A stretch of 24,238 nt of DNA from JBBSUQ01 sp038234235 (GCA_038234235.1 JBBSUQ010000026.1:1-24238); one strand, 5' to 3'. Positions 15,956 to 23,935 are shown, numbered from the stretch's first letter. The notes: generated from the letters alone by a model not told the origin. Translations and numbers: made by a program.

Positions 15956-16498
15956 TTAAATTTCTTTCTTAAAAAAACTAAAACTTACATTACCAAAATT
16001 ACGCATTGTTTCGAAATGAGGTTTTTCTTTTAAATTTAATCGGTGACTGTGTTCTATGATTAATACACCATTTTTCTTTAAAAGGTTTCTATTAAAAGTT
16101 TCTTCTATAATTTCATCATAAAACTTAAACTCGTAAGGTGGATCGGCGAAAATTATATCAAATTGAGCATTTGTTTGCTTTAAATATTTTATAATTTCAC
16201 TTTTTATGGTAGTAATTACCGAATCAATTTCAAATTTCTTACTTGTTTCTTGGATATATTTGATACAATTGTAATTTTGATCAACTACCGTAATTTTTCC
16301 TGCTTCTCTTGATGCAAATTCAAAACTGATGTTTCCAGTTCCGGCGCATAAATCCAATATATCTAAATCTTCAAGATCTATCTGATGTTCTAAAATATTA
16401 AACAATCCTTCTTTGGCAAAATCGGTTGTGGGCCTCGATGGAAAATTTTTTGGAATTGAAAACCTTCTCGCTTTCAACAATCCGCTTACTATACGCAT
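15956..16498 (-). CDS. rsmD: 16S rRNA (guanine966-N2)-methyltransferase
   Basis: RsmD uses S-adenosylmethionine to methylate N2 of G966 in 16S rRNA on the assembled small subunit. The 180-residue protein shows the family start MRIVSGLLKARRFSIP, the RPTTDFAKEGLFNIL block, the SAM-binding loop DLCAGTGN at about 49-56, and the catalytic DPPY at 119-122. Its ATG overlaps the end of the DUF3822 gene by 10 bases and coaD follows by 18 bases, making one operon. Confidence 0.95.
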   Translation of the reverse strand: MRIVSGLLKARRFSIPKNFPSRPTTDFAKEGLFNILEHQIDLEDLDILDLCAGTGNISFEFASREAGKITVVDQNYNCIKYIQETSKKFEIDSVITTIKSEIIKYLKQTNAQFDIIFADPPYEFKFYDEIIEETFNRNLLKKNGVLIIEHSHRLNLKEKPHFETMRNFGNVSFSFFKKEI

Positions 16499-17247
16499 AG
16501 TTTCTGATTTTCGAAAGGGAAATTGGGAGCTTCCGTTATTTTTAATTTTTGTAAATGTGATATTTTTACTGAATTTTCAAGCACGTTTTTTATTATTTCC
16601 TTATGATTTTCGGCAAAATCTGAAAGTATCAGTTCACCACTCTGCTCACCCAGTTCCATTTTGTTTAAGCAATTACTCAATAAATAAATTATATCATCTG
16701 CATTTTGAAATTCATAAACATTGGCAAGTAATAAATTATTTTCTTTACTCACAACCATTGCAAATTCGGAATCAAATAAAGTTAAATGAATTTTTAATTT
16801 AAATGTAGAGCCAGAAAATATTCCTCTAAGTTGATAGCTCAATTCATGCTGCATAACTATTCTTGGGAAACGTATCACAAAAAAACTTTTAATCCAAAGA
16901 GGCATTTCAAAAACATTCACCAATGATAACTCTGAAATACGATTGTAATCTATATCATTTGAATTGTGCAATTCATTGAACGAAAATTTAAAAAACTCTT
17001 CAGCAGTATTGCCTTCAAAAATTGCATTGGGAATTAGCGTAAATTTTTCAGAAAAATAAGAAAAGGAATATTCATCAAACTCAGCTTCGTTATTAGTAAT
17101 ATCTTTAAAGAAAACCGAAAGTTCTTCCTTAATTTCTGGTTCTCTTGAACTATTGTAATGTAAGCTCTTGAAAGACCAAAGATCATTTCGCAAAATGCCT
17201 GCTTTTACACCGCTTTTGCTAATTAATACTGCAAGTTGAGAGGGCAA
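16489..17247 (-). CDS. DUF3822 family protein
   Basis: The 252-residue product sits in the rsmD-coaD cluster where Bacteroidota typically carry a DUF3822 gene; the family has no established function. Features seen include LAVLISKSGVKAGILRND at the start, IPNAIF near residue 73, a duplicated alpha/beta look, and VVSKENNLLLANVYEFQNADDIIYLL near 165-190, reminiscent of the actin/hexokinase-type ATPase fold used by cell-wall and pilus proteins (weak inference). The start must be TTG at 17247: no ATG occurs in frame before residue 115 or so, and the upstream gene's TAA stands in the same frame just six bases before. It overlaps rsmD by 10 bases. Confidence 0.75.
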   Translation of the reverse strand: MPSQLAVLISKSGVKAGILRNDLWSFKSLHYNSSREPEIKEELSVFFKDITNNEAEFDEYSFSYFSEKFTLIPNAIFEGNTAEEFFKFSFNELHNSNDIDYNRISELSLVNVFEMPLWIKSFFVIRFPRIVMQHELSYQLRGIFSGSTFKLKIHLTLFDSEFAMVVSKENNLLLANVYEFQNADDIIYLLSNCLNKMELGEQSGELILSDFAENHKEIIKNVLENSVKISHLQKLKITEAPNFPFENQKLCV

Positions 17248-17253
17248 ATTATA

Positions 17254-18141
17254 TTATTTTTCCCAAGAACCACCAAGGTTCTTTGAAGATAAAGTTTTAT
17301 CACCGAAAAATAGAACAGGACCTTCTTTGCCTTTATCTTCTCCATAAGGTAATTTTCCACTTACGTAAATAGCATTAATTTTTTCATCACCTAAGGCAAC
17401 TCCGTTTTTAACTTCCAATTTCCATTCTTTCTTAGATTCTGGAATGTATGCAAGAGAATCTATATTAAATTTACCCAAACCAGCTTTTATTCTAGAATCT
17501 AAATAAGTTGACTTGTTAAATTTACTTTCGTAAAAACTTTGTTCTAGTGTATCTCTTTTAAAAGTCGCTAGTTTTGGATCTGCATTTGGCATTTTAGACA
17601 ATCTCCAAGCTTCTAACTCTGTCATATTTTTATCCAGTAATCGATTATCTCCATATAAATAAGCTCTTTCTTCAACTGTAATTGGTCTAAAAAGCACAGA
17701 ACCCTCGGCAACAACATAAAATGTTTTACCATTTTTCACAAAATCGATTAATTCATTGAAATTAGTAGCATACGCTCCGTTTTTCTCAGCATAAGCCTTT
17801 TGTATTTGACGAATGTCTGACAATACAAATTGCGACTTTGTCTCCAACTGCTCAAAATTTCTTTTGAAATCTGCCGAAATTTTAATTGTTCTGAAAACTA
17901 CAAATAAAACCAACATGGCAGCTATACCAGAAATAATACCTAAAATAATTAAAACTTGTCCTCTTAATTTACCTGAGCTGAATAGAAAACTGAAAATTGC
18001 TGCAATAAACATTAACAACGCCGATATATTAAAAATCATCGGTTGTTTTTGGGTTATACCTATTATGGCAATTATTATTGCAATAATTAAGAAAAGCGCA
18101 GGCGCTGAATATTTTTTAATAATGTTTCCGAAATCGTTCAT
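17254..18141 (-). CDS. Membrane protein of unknown function with pilin-like C-terminal region
   Basis: Three membrane helices lie in the first 90 residues (about 13-29, 37-55 and 61-84), the last followed by a long helix. From about residue 100 the chain turns soluble: FVLSDIRQIQKAYAEKNGAYATNFNELIDFVKNG resembles the helix-to-strand region of pseudopilins and of other proteins with a QxAYxxxxGxY motif, followed by a charged domain of about 150 residues that ends LGGSWEK. It is not a pilin, since the processing site is absent. At 295 residues it is the first gene of the DUF3822-rsmD-coaD group. I know of no function for it. Confidence 0.75.
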   Translation of the reverse strand: MNDFGNIIKKYSAPALFLIIAIIIAIIGITQKQPMIFNISALLMFIAAIFSFLFSSGKLRGQVLIILGIISGIAAMLVLFVVFRTIKISADFKRNFEQLETKSQFVLSDIRQIQKAYAEKNGAYATNFNELIDFVKNGKTFYVVAEGSVLFRPITVEERAYLYGDNRLLDKNMTELEAWRLSKMPNADPKLATFKRDTLEQSFYESKFNKSTYLDSRIKAGLGKFNIDSLAYIPESKKEWKLEVKNGVALGDEKINAIYVSGKLPYGEDKGKEGPVLFFGDKTLSSKNLGGSWEK

Positions 18142-18169
18142 TTCTTTTGTTATTATTTTTATGACTGAA

Positions 18170-18177
18170 CAAAACTA
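18170..18177 (-). promoter_or_regulatory. Candidate -7 element for the membrane protein-DUF3822-rsmD-coaD operon
   Basis: On the minus strand TAGTTTTG fits TAnnTTTG and lies 28 bases before the ATG at 18141, the expected distance for a short leader. No clear TTG is seen 18-21 bases further upstream, so support is partial. Confidence 0.35.
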
Positions 18178-18229
18178 CAATTTTTTGAATTGAATAGATT
18201 ATCAGTGGCTAGTTTTTTTATGCCTTTTA

Positions 18230-18259
18230 CTCAATAATTTTTAACAAATGAATATTGAG
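18230..18259 (-). terminator. Inverted repeat downstream of the LRR gene
   Basis: CTCAATA (18230-18236) and TATTGAG (18253-18259) form a seven-pair stem over a 16-base loop. On the plus strand a run of T follows soon after, but the only gene it could end is the minus-strand LRR gene, where the T run is poor. It could be a weak terminator or chance. Confidence 0.2.
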
Positions 18260-18304
18260 AAGATTTTTTAATACCTATTTTGCTCATATAATTTTAAGTT
18301 TTCA

Positions 18305-19060
18305 TTATGGTTTTCTCACAATTATATTTAATCGATTTGTCTTCTGAGTGAGTAAACAAGTAGGAATTACTATATAGTTATCAATTGTTAAATACTCCAA
18401 AAACCTGAGTTTACAGATAGATTCTGGCAACTGAACTAAATTTCCAGCCCTCAGTAAATTTAATTCTTTTAATTTATTTAATTCTCCAATACTTTCTGGA
18501 ATTTCAGTTAAAAAATTCCTTTCGAGGTATAAAAATCCTAAATCAGTGCAAGAACCAATATTTTTTGGTAAAGCAACAAGTTCATTAAAATTTAATTTTA
18601 AAACACATAATTTTTTCAATTTTCCTAAACTATCTGGCAAATATTTTAGTCTGTTTCTATCTAACCATAATTGTTCGAGATTTTCTAATTCACCAATATA
18701 ATTTTCTAAAGTATCGAGTTCATTATATTGAAGCGAAAGTAGTTTTAGTTTTTTAAGCTTAACAAGTTGACTGGAAAGTTTTATCAAATCGTTTTTGCCC
18801 AAATAAAGTTTTTCTAAATTAACCATAGTTCCAATTCTATCATCTAAACTATCAAGATGATTACCGTATAAATTTAAAACTCTGATATTTTCGGGATTTT
18901 CAAAAACAAAATCTGGAATGGATGTTAACCCCTGCTGGCTCAGGTTTATTTTATCTTTTGGTTTAATTAAATTTACTGCGAAATACGATGTGCAAATGAG
19001 CCAAATTCCAAATAAAGAAAAGATTTTAAAAATATAGAAAGATTTATTTTTTGTTTTCAA
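18305..19060 (-). CDS. Leucine-rich-repeat protein with N-terminal membrane anchor or signal
   Basis: After an N-terminal hydrophobic segment (about residues 11-32: IFSLFGIWLICTSYFAVNLI) come eight or so leucine-rich repeats of 23 residues spanning about 38-225, of the common bacterial form LxxLxLxxNxLxxLPxxIGxL, for example LEQLWLDRNRLKYLPDSLGKL and LGFLYLERNFLTEIPESIGEL in part. Such arrays fold as a curved solenoid that binds proteins. No enzymatic domain follows; the chain ends after a last partial repeat at residue 251. The ligand cannot be guessed. It is monocistronic, with more than 100 bases on both sides and no clear promoter. Confidence 0.82.
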   Translation of the reverse strand: MKTKNKSFYIFKIFSLFGIWLICTSYFAVNLIKPKDKINLSQQGLTSIPDFVFENPENIRVLNLYGNHLDSLDDRIGTMVNLEKLYLGKNDLIKLSSQLVKLKKLKLLSLQYNELDTLENYIGELENLEQLWLDRNRLKYLPDSLGKLKKLCVLKLNFNELVALPKNIGSCTDLGFLYLERNFLTEIPESIGELNKLKELNLLRAGNLVQLPESICKLRFLEYLTIDNYIVIPTCLLTQKTNRLNIIVRKP

Positions 19061-19165
19061 GATATAGCTCGTTCTCAGATTAACTCTCTAAAACTAGTAA
19101 TAAAATCTTAAGAATTAACATTTATCAATCCTCAAGACTTATCAATTTCTATTTAAATAACAGAA

Positions 19166-19696
19166 CTAATCCAGTTTTCTGGCAAAGACTTTCCTGAATT
19201 TCTCGACTTTGGGTCTAACTATAGCCTGACAGTAAGCATTTTCAGGATTCAATTCAAAATAATTCTCATGGTAATCTTCTGCTGGAAAATAATTAATTAG
19301 CGGACTAATTTCTGTAACCACAGGATTTTCGTAAACATTTTCTTCGTTTAGTTTTTGTTTGTATTTAAGTGCAGCATCTTTCTGTTCATCATCATGATGA
19401 AACACAACACTTCTATACTGCGTGCCTACATCATTGCCTTGTTTATTGAGTTGCGTAGGGTCATGGACAAACCAAAATGCTTCTAACAATTCTTCAAAAC
19501 TTATTAACCGATCATCGAATTGAACCCGAACTACTTCTGCATGGCCCGTTTTGCCATCGCAAACTTGCTCATACGTGGGATTGTTTACTATTCCTCCTGA
19601 ATAACCTGACTGGACCGATTCAACTCCTTTTAAATCTATAAAACAAGCTTCAACGCACCAAAAACATCCGGCTCCAAATGTTGCTTCTTTAATCAT
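19166..19696 (-). CDS. msrA: Peptide-methionine (S)-S-oxide reductase
   Basis: MsrA reduces the S-form of methionine sulfoxide in proteins. The catalytic cysteine lies in GAGCFWCVEACF (Cys11), with a second cysteine at 14 where most members have Gly or another residue. The family blocks SGYSGGIVNNPTYEQVCDGKTGHAE, HDPTQLNKQGNDVGTQYRS and the PAEDYHENYFELN region follow. A C-terminal cysteine at about 156 (NAYCQAI) could resolve the disulfide. At 176 residues it has no signal peptide, and the frame upstream closes with a stop 9 bases before the ATG, so the protein is cytosolic. It follows msrB after two bases. Confidence 0.95.
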   Translation of the reverse strand: MIKEATFGAGCFWCVEACFIDLKGVESVQSGYSGGIVNNPTYEQVCDGKTGHAEVVRVQFDDRLISFEELLEAFWFVHDPTQLNKQGNDVGTQYRSVVFHHDDEQKDAALKYKQKLNEENVYENPVVTEISPLINYFPAEDYHENYFELNPENAYCQAIVRPKVEKFRKVFARKLD

Positions 19697-19698
19697 TT

Positions 19699-20211
19699 TT
19701 ATTTTTTAAACAACAAACATATAGAATTTATACAATATCTCAAACCTGTTGGCTCTGGACCATCATCAAATAAATGTCCTAAATGTGAATTACATCTTGC
19801 ACATTCAACTTCATCTCTCGACATACCATAAGATTTGTCTGATTTAACGAAAACATTATTATCGTTTATTGGCTGGTAAAAACTTGGCCAACCTGTGCCC
19901 GATTCAAATTTGGTTTGACTACTAAATAATGGAAGATCACAAGCTTTGCAGTAATAAGTCCCTTTTTCATGATTGTCCCAATATTTTCCGCCAAATGCTC
20001 GTTCAGTTCCTGATTCTCTTAAAACCGCATATTCATCGTCTGAAAGAATTTTTTTCCATTCGGCTTCTGTTTTTACCACTTTAACAATCTTGGTAGTATC
20101 TTCAGGTGATGATGCATTATTGGTGGCATTATTACTCATGTTTGTATTATTGGTAGAACAAGCTAAAAATAGCAGACTTGCAAAACCTATTGTAGAAAAT
20201 AATTTAATCAT
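19699..20211 (-). CDS. msrB: Peptide-methionine (R)-S-oxide reductase, predicted lipoprotein
   Basis: MsrB reduces the R-form of methionine sulfoxide. This copy begins with a lipoprotein signal (lipobox LFLAC, lipidated Cys18), then a linker rich in Asn, Thr and Ser, so it should sit on the periplasmic or outer face of the envelope. The catalytic domain starts at about residue 47: EAEWKKILSDDEYAVLRESGTE, four zinc cysteines (88, 91, 137 and 140 in CKAC and CARC), GTGWPSF, and the active-site Cys160 in GLRYCINS. A further cysteine at 165 replaces the usual small residue. It is the first gene of a two-gene unit with msrA. Confidence 0.95.
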   Translation of the reverse strand: MIKLFSTIGFASLLFLACSTNNTNMSNNATNNASSPEDTTKIVKVVKTEAEWKKILSDDEYAVLRESGTERAFGGKYWDNHEKGTYYCKACDLPLFSSQTKFESGTGWPSFYQPINDNNVFVKSDKSYGMSRDEVECARCNSHLGHLFDDGPEPTGLRYCINSICLLFKK

Positions 20212-20275
20212 CTTTAATTGTATTTAATTAATAATATAAAGTTAACAAAACAGCGGTTATAAAGTTTATTGCCCT

Positions 20276-20283
20276 TAAATTTG
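20276..20283 (+). promoter_or_regulatory. Candidate -7 element for the MFS gene
   Basis: TAAATTTG fits TAnnTTTG exactly. It ends nine bases before the ATG at 20292, so transcription starting 6-8 bases downstream would give an mRNA with almost no leader. No good -33 TTG is visible. The 80-base gap between msrB and this gene must also hold the divergent msrB promoter. Confidence 0.45.
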
Positions 20284-20291
20284 CCGTCATT

Positions 20292-21464
20292 ATGTTTACG
20301 TATAGTAAGAATTTTTGGATTGTTTGTGTAGGAATGTTTCTTTTTATGACAAGCTTTAATCTTATTTTACCTGAATTAAATTCATTATTAACAAAACAAG
20401 GTGGCGAAAAATATTTAGGACTTATTTTAGTGCTTTTTACTTTATCATCGGCCATTGCCAGACCATTTTCAGGAAAACTTTCTGATATTGTTGGAAGAAA
20501 GTTAGTAATGTTAATAGGAATAGCTATTTCAATTATTACAACCATACTCTACCCCATTTTTGGCGGAATATCTATTTTTCTTGCGTTAAGATTTATTCAT
20601 GGTTTTAGCGTTGGATTTTTACCAACTGGAGCTACTGCCTTAATGACTGATATTTTGAAACCCGAACATAGGGGCAGTGGAATGGGCATTTGGGGCACTT
20701 TTATTTCTTTAGGAATTGGCGTTGGATGGTCGTTAAGCTCCTACGCGGTTTACTTTTTTGGAGTAAATGGTATGTTCGTGATTTCAGTTTTATTAGGTGT
20801 TGCAGCGGCATATATGTTTACATTGGTAGAAGAAACTTTGCCACAAAAACTCCGCTTTAAATTATCACAAATGAAATTGGGATGGACCGAAATTTTTGAA
20901 CCAAGAGTTATTCCATCAGCTATTGTTACTTTTTTAAGTGCTTTTTGTTCAGGCGTAATATTCGTTCTTACGCCCGAACACGTGAAATTTTTATCAATTG
21001 AGAACAAAGGTTTGTTTTTTACTTTTTATGTTGGTTGTACCATTTTCGTAAGACTATTTACTGGTAAACTTTCAGACAAATACGGTCGAAGAAAAATGAT
21101 ATTAATAGGCATGGTGATAATGGCATTTAGTATGTACATGATTGCTACATGTGAAAATATTTATGAATTTATTTTTTCGAGTATTCTTTTTGGATTGGCC
21201 ACAGGTATTGTGAGTCCTACAATATTTGCATGGACAGCAGATTTATCATTGCCAAACCGCAGGGGAATTGGTGCTGGAACAATGTTTATTGCTTTGGAAT
21301 TGGGCATAATGGCTGGTGCCGCAATGACATTATTGATTTACGATAAAACTTGGTTAAGCATAACTCATTCTTTTTTAATTGCGATGTTAATGTGCATTGT
21401 AAGCATTGTATACCTCACGCTACACCTAATTTTTAAAGGAAAAACGGAAATAAAATCCTATTAA
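20292..21464 (+). CDS. Major facilitator superfamily transporter
   Basis: The 390-residue protein spans the membrane about twelve times. Both halves carry the loop 2-3 signature of MFS carriers: GKLSDIVGRK after helix 2 and GKLSDKYGRRK after helix 8. The middle loop (EETLPQKLRFKLSQMKLGW) is short. Such carriers move small solutes or drugs using an ion gradient; nothing in the sequence identifies the substrate. It is transcribed divergently from msrB, across an 80-base gap, which may hint at shared control but is not evidence of shared function. The ATG at 20292 aligns with the first membrane helix. Confidence 0.9.
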   Translation: MFTYSKNFWIVCVGMFLFMTSFNLILPELNSLLTKQGGEKYLGLILVLFTLSSAIARPFSGKLSDIVGRKLVMLIGIAISIITTILYPIFGGISIFLALRFIHGFSVGFLPTGATALMTDILKPEHRGSGMGIWGTFISLGIGVGWSLSSYAVYFFGVNGMFVISVLLGVAAAYMFTLVEETLPQKLRFKLSQMKLGWTEIFEPRVIPSAIVTFLSAFCSGVIFVLTPEHVKFLSIENKGLFFTFYVGCTIFVRLFTGKLSDKYGRRKMILIGMVIMAFSMYMIATCENIYEFIFSSILFGLATGIVSPTIFAWTADLSLPNRRGIGAGTMFIALELGIMAGAAMTLLIYDKTWLSITHSFLIAMLMCIVSIVYLTLHLIFKGKTEIKSY

Positions 21465-21532
21465 AATAAAATTTTTTGAACACTAAATAAATTTATTTTT
21501 AATTGCTTGAGATATTAAATTTTATTTAAAAG

Positions 21533-21562
21533 TTGTTTTTACGGTTACTTTTTATAATATTG
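21533..21562 (+). promoter_or_regulatory. Probable promoter of the small Cys/His protein gene
   Basis: TTG at 21533-21535 and TAATATTG at 21555-21562 (one base off TAnnTTTG) are separated by 19 bases, matching the Bacteroidota -33/-7 architecture. Transcription would begin near 21569, about 20 bases before the first ATG. Confidence 0.5.
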
Positions 21563-21589
21563 CCATGGTAAACTTGAACCTTTAAAATA

Positions 21590-21811
21590 ATGTCTATGAA
21601 AAAGTTAATTTTATTCTTCCTGATATTATTTTTAAGCGTTGGAGCAAACTTACAAAGTTCTTCTGTTTACATTTGCGTTAGTCCTTCAGCCAAGAAATAC
21701 CATTTTTCAAAATCTTGCAGTGGTTTGCAAAGATGCACCCATGAAATTTCATATGTTTCTAAAACCGCCGCACAGAATAAAGGTTATACAATTTGTTTGT
21801 TGGAAGATTAA
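21590..21811 (+). CDS. Small exported Cys/His-rich protein
   Basis: The 73-residue product has a signal peptide (about residues 1-22) and a mature part of only 50 residues. Its four cysteines (29, 43, 49, 69) and two histidines (38, 51) follow the pattern VYIC, YHFSKSCSGLQRCTH, then VSKTAAQNKGYTIC. I recall this YHxxxxCxxLxxC...A...G...C layout from many short bacterial proteins and protein ends, where it looks like a small metal-binding or disulfide-stabilised module; no function is established. Either ATG, 21590 or 21596, gives a good signal peptide. It has its own promoter and lies directly upstream of the structured RNA element. Confidence 0.8.
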   Translation: MSMKKLILFFLILFLSVGANLQSSSVYICVSPSAKKYHFSKSCSGLQRCTHEISYVSKTAAQNKGYTICLLED

Positions 21812-21843
21812 AAAAAATAATTAAACTTAAACTTTACTATAAA

Positions 21844-21974
21844 AGCTAGTATATAGCCCGGATAGAAGTGGTATCACCCGAATTTATTTTTTATTATTTG
21901 ATGCGCGGTATCTTTAAAAGAAGTTTAACTGACCAGTAATTCGGGTATAAAACGGAAAGCCGGAAATAGCTCCT
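21844..21974 (+). ncRNA. Candidate structured RNA, similar in plan to a recurrent flavobacterial element (possibly Flavo-1)
   Basis: The element has three nested pairings: AGCTA (21844-21848) with TAGCT (21967-21971), CCGG (21858-21861) with CCGG (21960-21963), and nine perfect pairs ACCCGAATT (21876-21884) with AATTCGGGT (21938-21946). The internal loop between the second and third stems has purine-rich sides (ATAGAAGTGGTATC and ATAAAACGGAAAG). The order TAGCCCGGATAGAAG ... CGGAAAGCCGG ... AATAGCTCC is one I recall seeing repeatedly between genes in flavobacterial genomes. The family name is from memory and unchecked. It does not encode protein in any frame of this size. The plus-strand orientation is the one that matches the recalled pattern. 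It may be a stand-alone small RNA or part of the 5' region of pckA. Confidence 0.5.
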
Positions 21975-22120
21975 GAAAATTGAAGAAAATGGCGCCTCAA
22001 AATCGTAAATGACTTATATTCTTGAAATTTAATTCACTTTTACACAGTGGTTATCAACAATTACCTACAGAATGTGAGAAACTAAGTTAAAAAAAGTGAG
22101 GTTACCCCGTTAAGTTCAAT

Positions 22121-22128
22121 TAATTTTG
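22121..22128 (+). promoter_or_regulatory. Candidate -7 element of the pckA promoter
   Basis: TAATTTTG fits TAnnTTTG exactly and lies 42 bases before the pckA ATG, giving a leader of about 35 bases. No convincing TTG is found 18-21 bases upstream. The remaining 21975-22120 is unremarkable AT-rich sequence. Confidence 0.4.
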
Positions 22129-22170
22129 TAAAAACATTTAACTAATAAAACGTTAAAGAATAGAAATTAT

Positions 22171-23784
22171 ATGAATGTGTTTGGAAAACAAGGTAAAAAT
22201 GCCGATTTGAAAGCCACCATAGGTTTAGACAATTTAGGAAATGAATTTTGGAATTTATCTGCCGCTGATTTGGTTGAAGAAACCCTATTAAATGCACAAG
22301 GTGTGCTGACAGATACTGGCGCACTGGCAATTAATACTGGAGAGTTTACAGGAAGATCGCCAAAAGATAAATTTATTGTAAAAGACAACAATACAAAAGA
22401 TTCTGTTTGGTGGGGAGATGTAAATATTGCAGTTACTTCAGAGCAGTTTGATGGTTTGTATAACCGAATGAAGGCGTATTTGAACAACAGAGATGTTTAT
22501 GTAAGAGATGCTTATGCTTGTGCGGATGAAAATTTCAGGCTTAACCTAAGAGTTGTTACCGAATTTCCGTGGAGCAACATGTTTGCATACAATATGTTTT
22601 TGAGACCTACTGATGCAGAACTTGAAAACTTTGAGGCAGAATGGAATATTGTTTGTGCACCAGGTTTTATGGCAGACCCAGCAATTGATGGAACCAGACA
22701 AGCCAATTTTGCAATGATTGATTTCACCAAGAAAATGATAATTATTGGTGGAACTGGGTATACTGGCGAAATTAAAAAAGGAATTTTTTCTGTGTTGAAT
22801 TATGTTTTGCCACATGAGAAAAAAGTTTTATCAATGCATTGTTCTGCCAATATTGGAAATGATGGTGATACTGCAATATTTTTCGGACTTTCAGGAACTG
22901 GAAAAACTACTTTATCTTCAGATCCTAATAGAAAATTGATTGGTGACGATGAGCATGGTTGGTCTGATGATAGTGTTTTTAATTTTGAAGGTGGATGTTA
23001 TGCAAAAACAATTGACCTTTCTAGAGAAAAAGAACCGCAAATTTTTGATGCAATTAAATTTGGAGCTATTTTAGAAAATATTGGTTTTAAAGAAAATACA
23101 TCAATTCCGGATTATACTGATAATAGTATAACTGAAAACACTAGAGTATCTTATCCTTTACATCACATTGATAATATTGCTGTACCGAGTGTTGGGAAAT
23201 CTCCAAAAAATATATTTTTCCTTACTTGCGATGCTTTTGGTGTTGTACCTCCAATTTCTAAATTGACTAACGAGCAAGCAATGTACCATTTCATGAGCGG
23301 ATATACTGCAAAAGTTGCAGGAACTGAAATGGGAATTACAGAGCCAACGACAACCTTCTCGGCTTGTTTCGGAAAAGCATTTTTGCCTTTGCACCCTGCC
23401 AAATATGCAGAACTTTTAGGTGAAAAACTGAATGGAAACAACATAAATGTTTGGTTGATAAACACTGGCTGGACTGGAGGACCTTATGGCGTTGGGCACA
23501 GAATGAGTTTGAAATATACCCGTGCAATGATAACTTCTGCCTTAGAAGGAAAATTAGAGCATGTTGAATTTGAGAAAACGCCAATTTTTGATTTTGCTAT
23601 ACCTACTGTATGCGAGAATGTACCAACTGAATTGTTGAATCCAAGAAATACGTGGAGTGATAAAAGTGCCTATGATGACAAAGCTCAAAATCTTGCAAAT
23701 CAGTTTGTAAAGAACTTTGAGCAATATGCTTCAGAAACAAATCAAGCGATTTTAAATGCAGCACCAAAAGTAATGGCTCAATAA
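22171..23784 (+). CDS. pckA: Phosphoenolpyruvate carboxykinase (ATP)
   Basis: The enzyme converts oxaloacetate and ATP to phosphoenolpyruvate, CO2 and ADP, the first committed step of gluconeogenesis. At 537 residues the length matches the ATP-dependent family. The motifs are complete: TGRSPKDKF (60-68) for oxaloacetate binding, YTGEIKKGIFS (197-), the kinase P-loop GLSGTGKTT (239-247), and IGDDEHGW (257-264) for the metal site. Downstream blocks include FLTCDAFGVVPP, FSACFGKAFLPLHP and TGGPYGVGHRMSL. The start ATG aligns with the family. It ends at a strong terminator and is transcribed alone. Confidence 0.97.
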   Translation: MNVFGKQGKNADLKATIGLDNLGNEFWNLSAADLVEETLLNAQGVLTDTGALAINTGEFTGRSPKDKFIVKDNNTKDSVWWGDVNIAVTSEQFDGLYNRMKAYLNNRDVYVRDAYACADENFRLNLRVVTEFPWSNMFAYNMFLRPTDAELENFEAEWNIVCAPGFMADPAIDGTRQANFAMIDFTKKMIIIGGTGYTGEIKKGIFSVLNYVLPHEKKVLSMHCSANIGNDGDTAIFFGLSGTGKTTLSSDPNRKLIGDDEHGWSDDSVFNFEGGCYAKTIDLSREKEPQIFDAIKFGAILENIGFKENTSIPDYTDNSITENTRVSYPLHHIDNIAVPSVGKSPKNIFFLTCDAFGVVPPISKLTNEQAMYHFMSGYTAKVAGTEMGITEPTTTFSACFGKAFLPLHPAKYAELLGEKLNGNNINVWLINTGWTGGPYGVGHRMSLKYTRAMITSALEGKLEHVEFEKTPIFDFAIPTVCENVPTELLNPRNTWSDKSAYDDKAQNLANQFVKNFEQYASETNQAILNAAPKVMAQ

Positions 23785-23827
23785 AAATATAAACTTTGTT
23801 TATTACGAATTAATATACGCAATAATT

Positions 23828-23861
23828 AAAAGTCGGGATTAATACTATTCCGACTTTTTTT
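23828..23861 (+). terminator. Rho-independent terminator of pckA
   Basis: AAAAGTCGG pairs with CCGACTTTT over a loop of about 13 bases, and the T run follows directly. It lies 43 bases after the pckA stop. The A run before the stem could let it also act on the convergent LuxR-type gene. Confidence 0.9.
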
Positions 23862-23935
23862 GGCTTAAATTTTCAGTTAATGATTGCTTAAAAAAAAGAA
23901 GTACGATTTTAATTTAGGAATTACTGTCCTACTTT

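Noticed and set aside
22051..22059. DnaA-box-like TTATCAACA
   Set aside because: A single box with one mismatch to TTATCCACA and no others nearby; no dnaA, dnaN or AT-rich unwinding context, so not an origin.
23163..23584. Minus-strand frames inside pckA
   Set aside because: Shadows of a fully conserved PEP carboxykinase frame.
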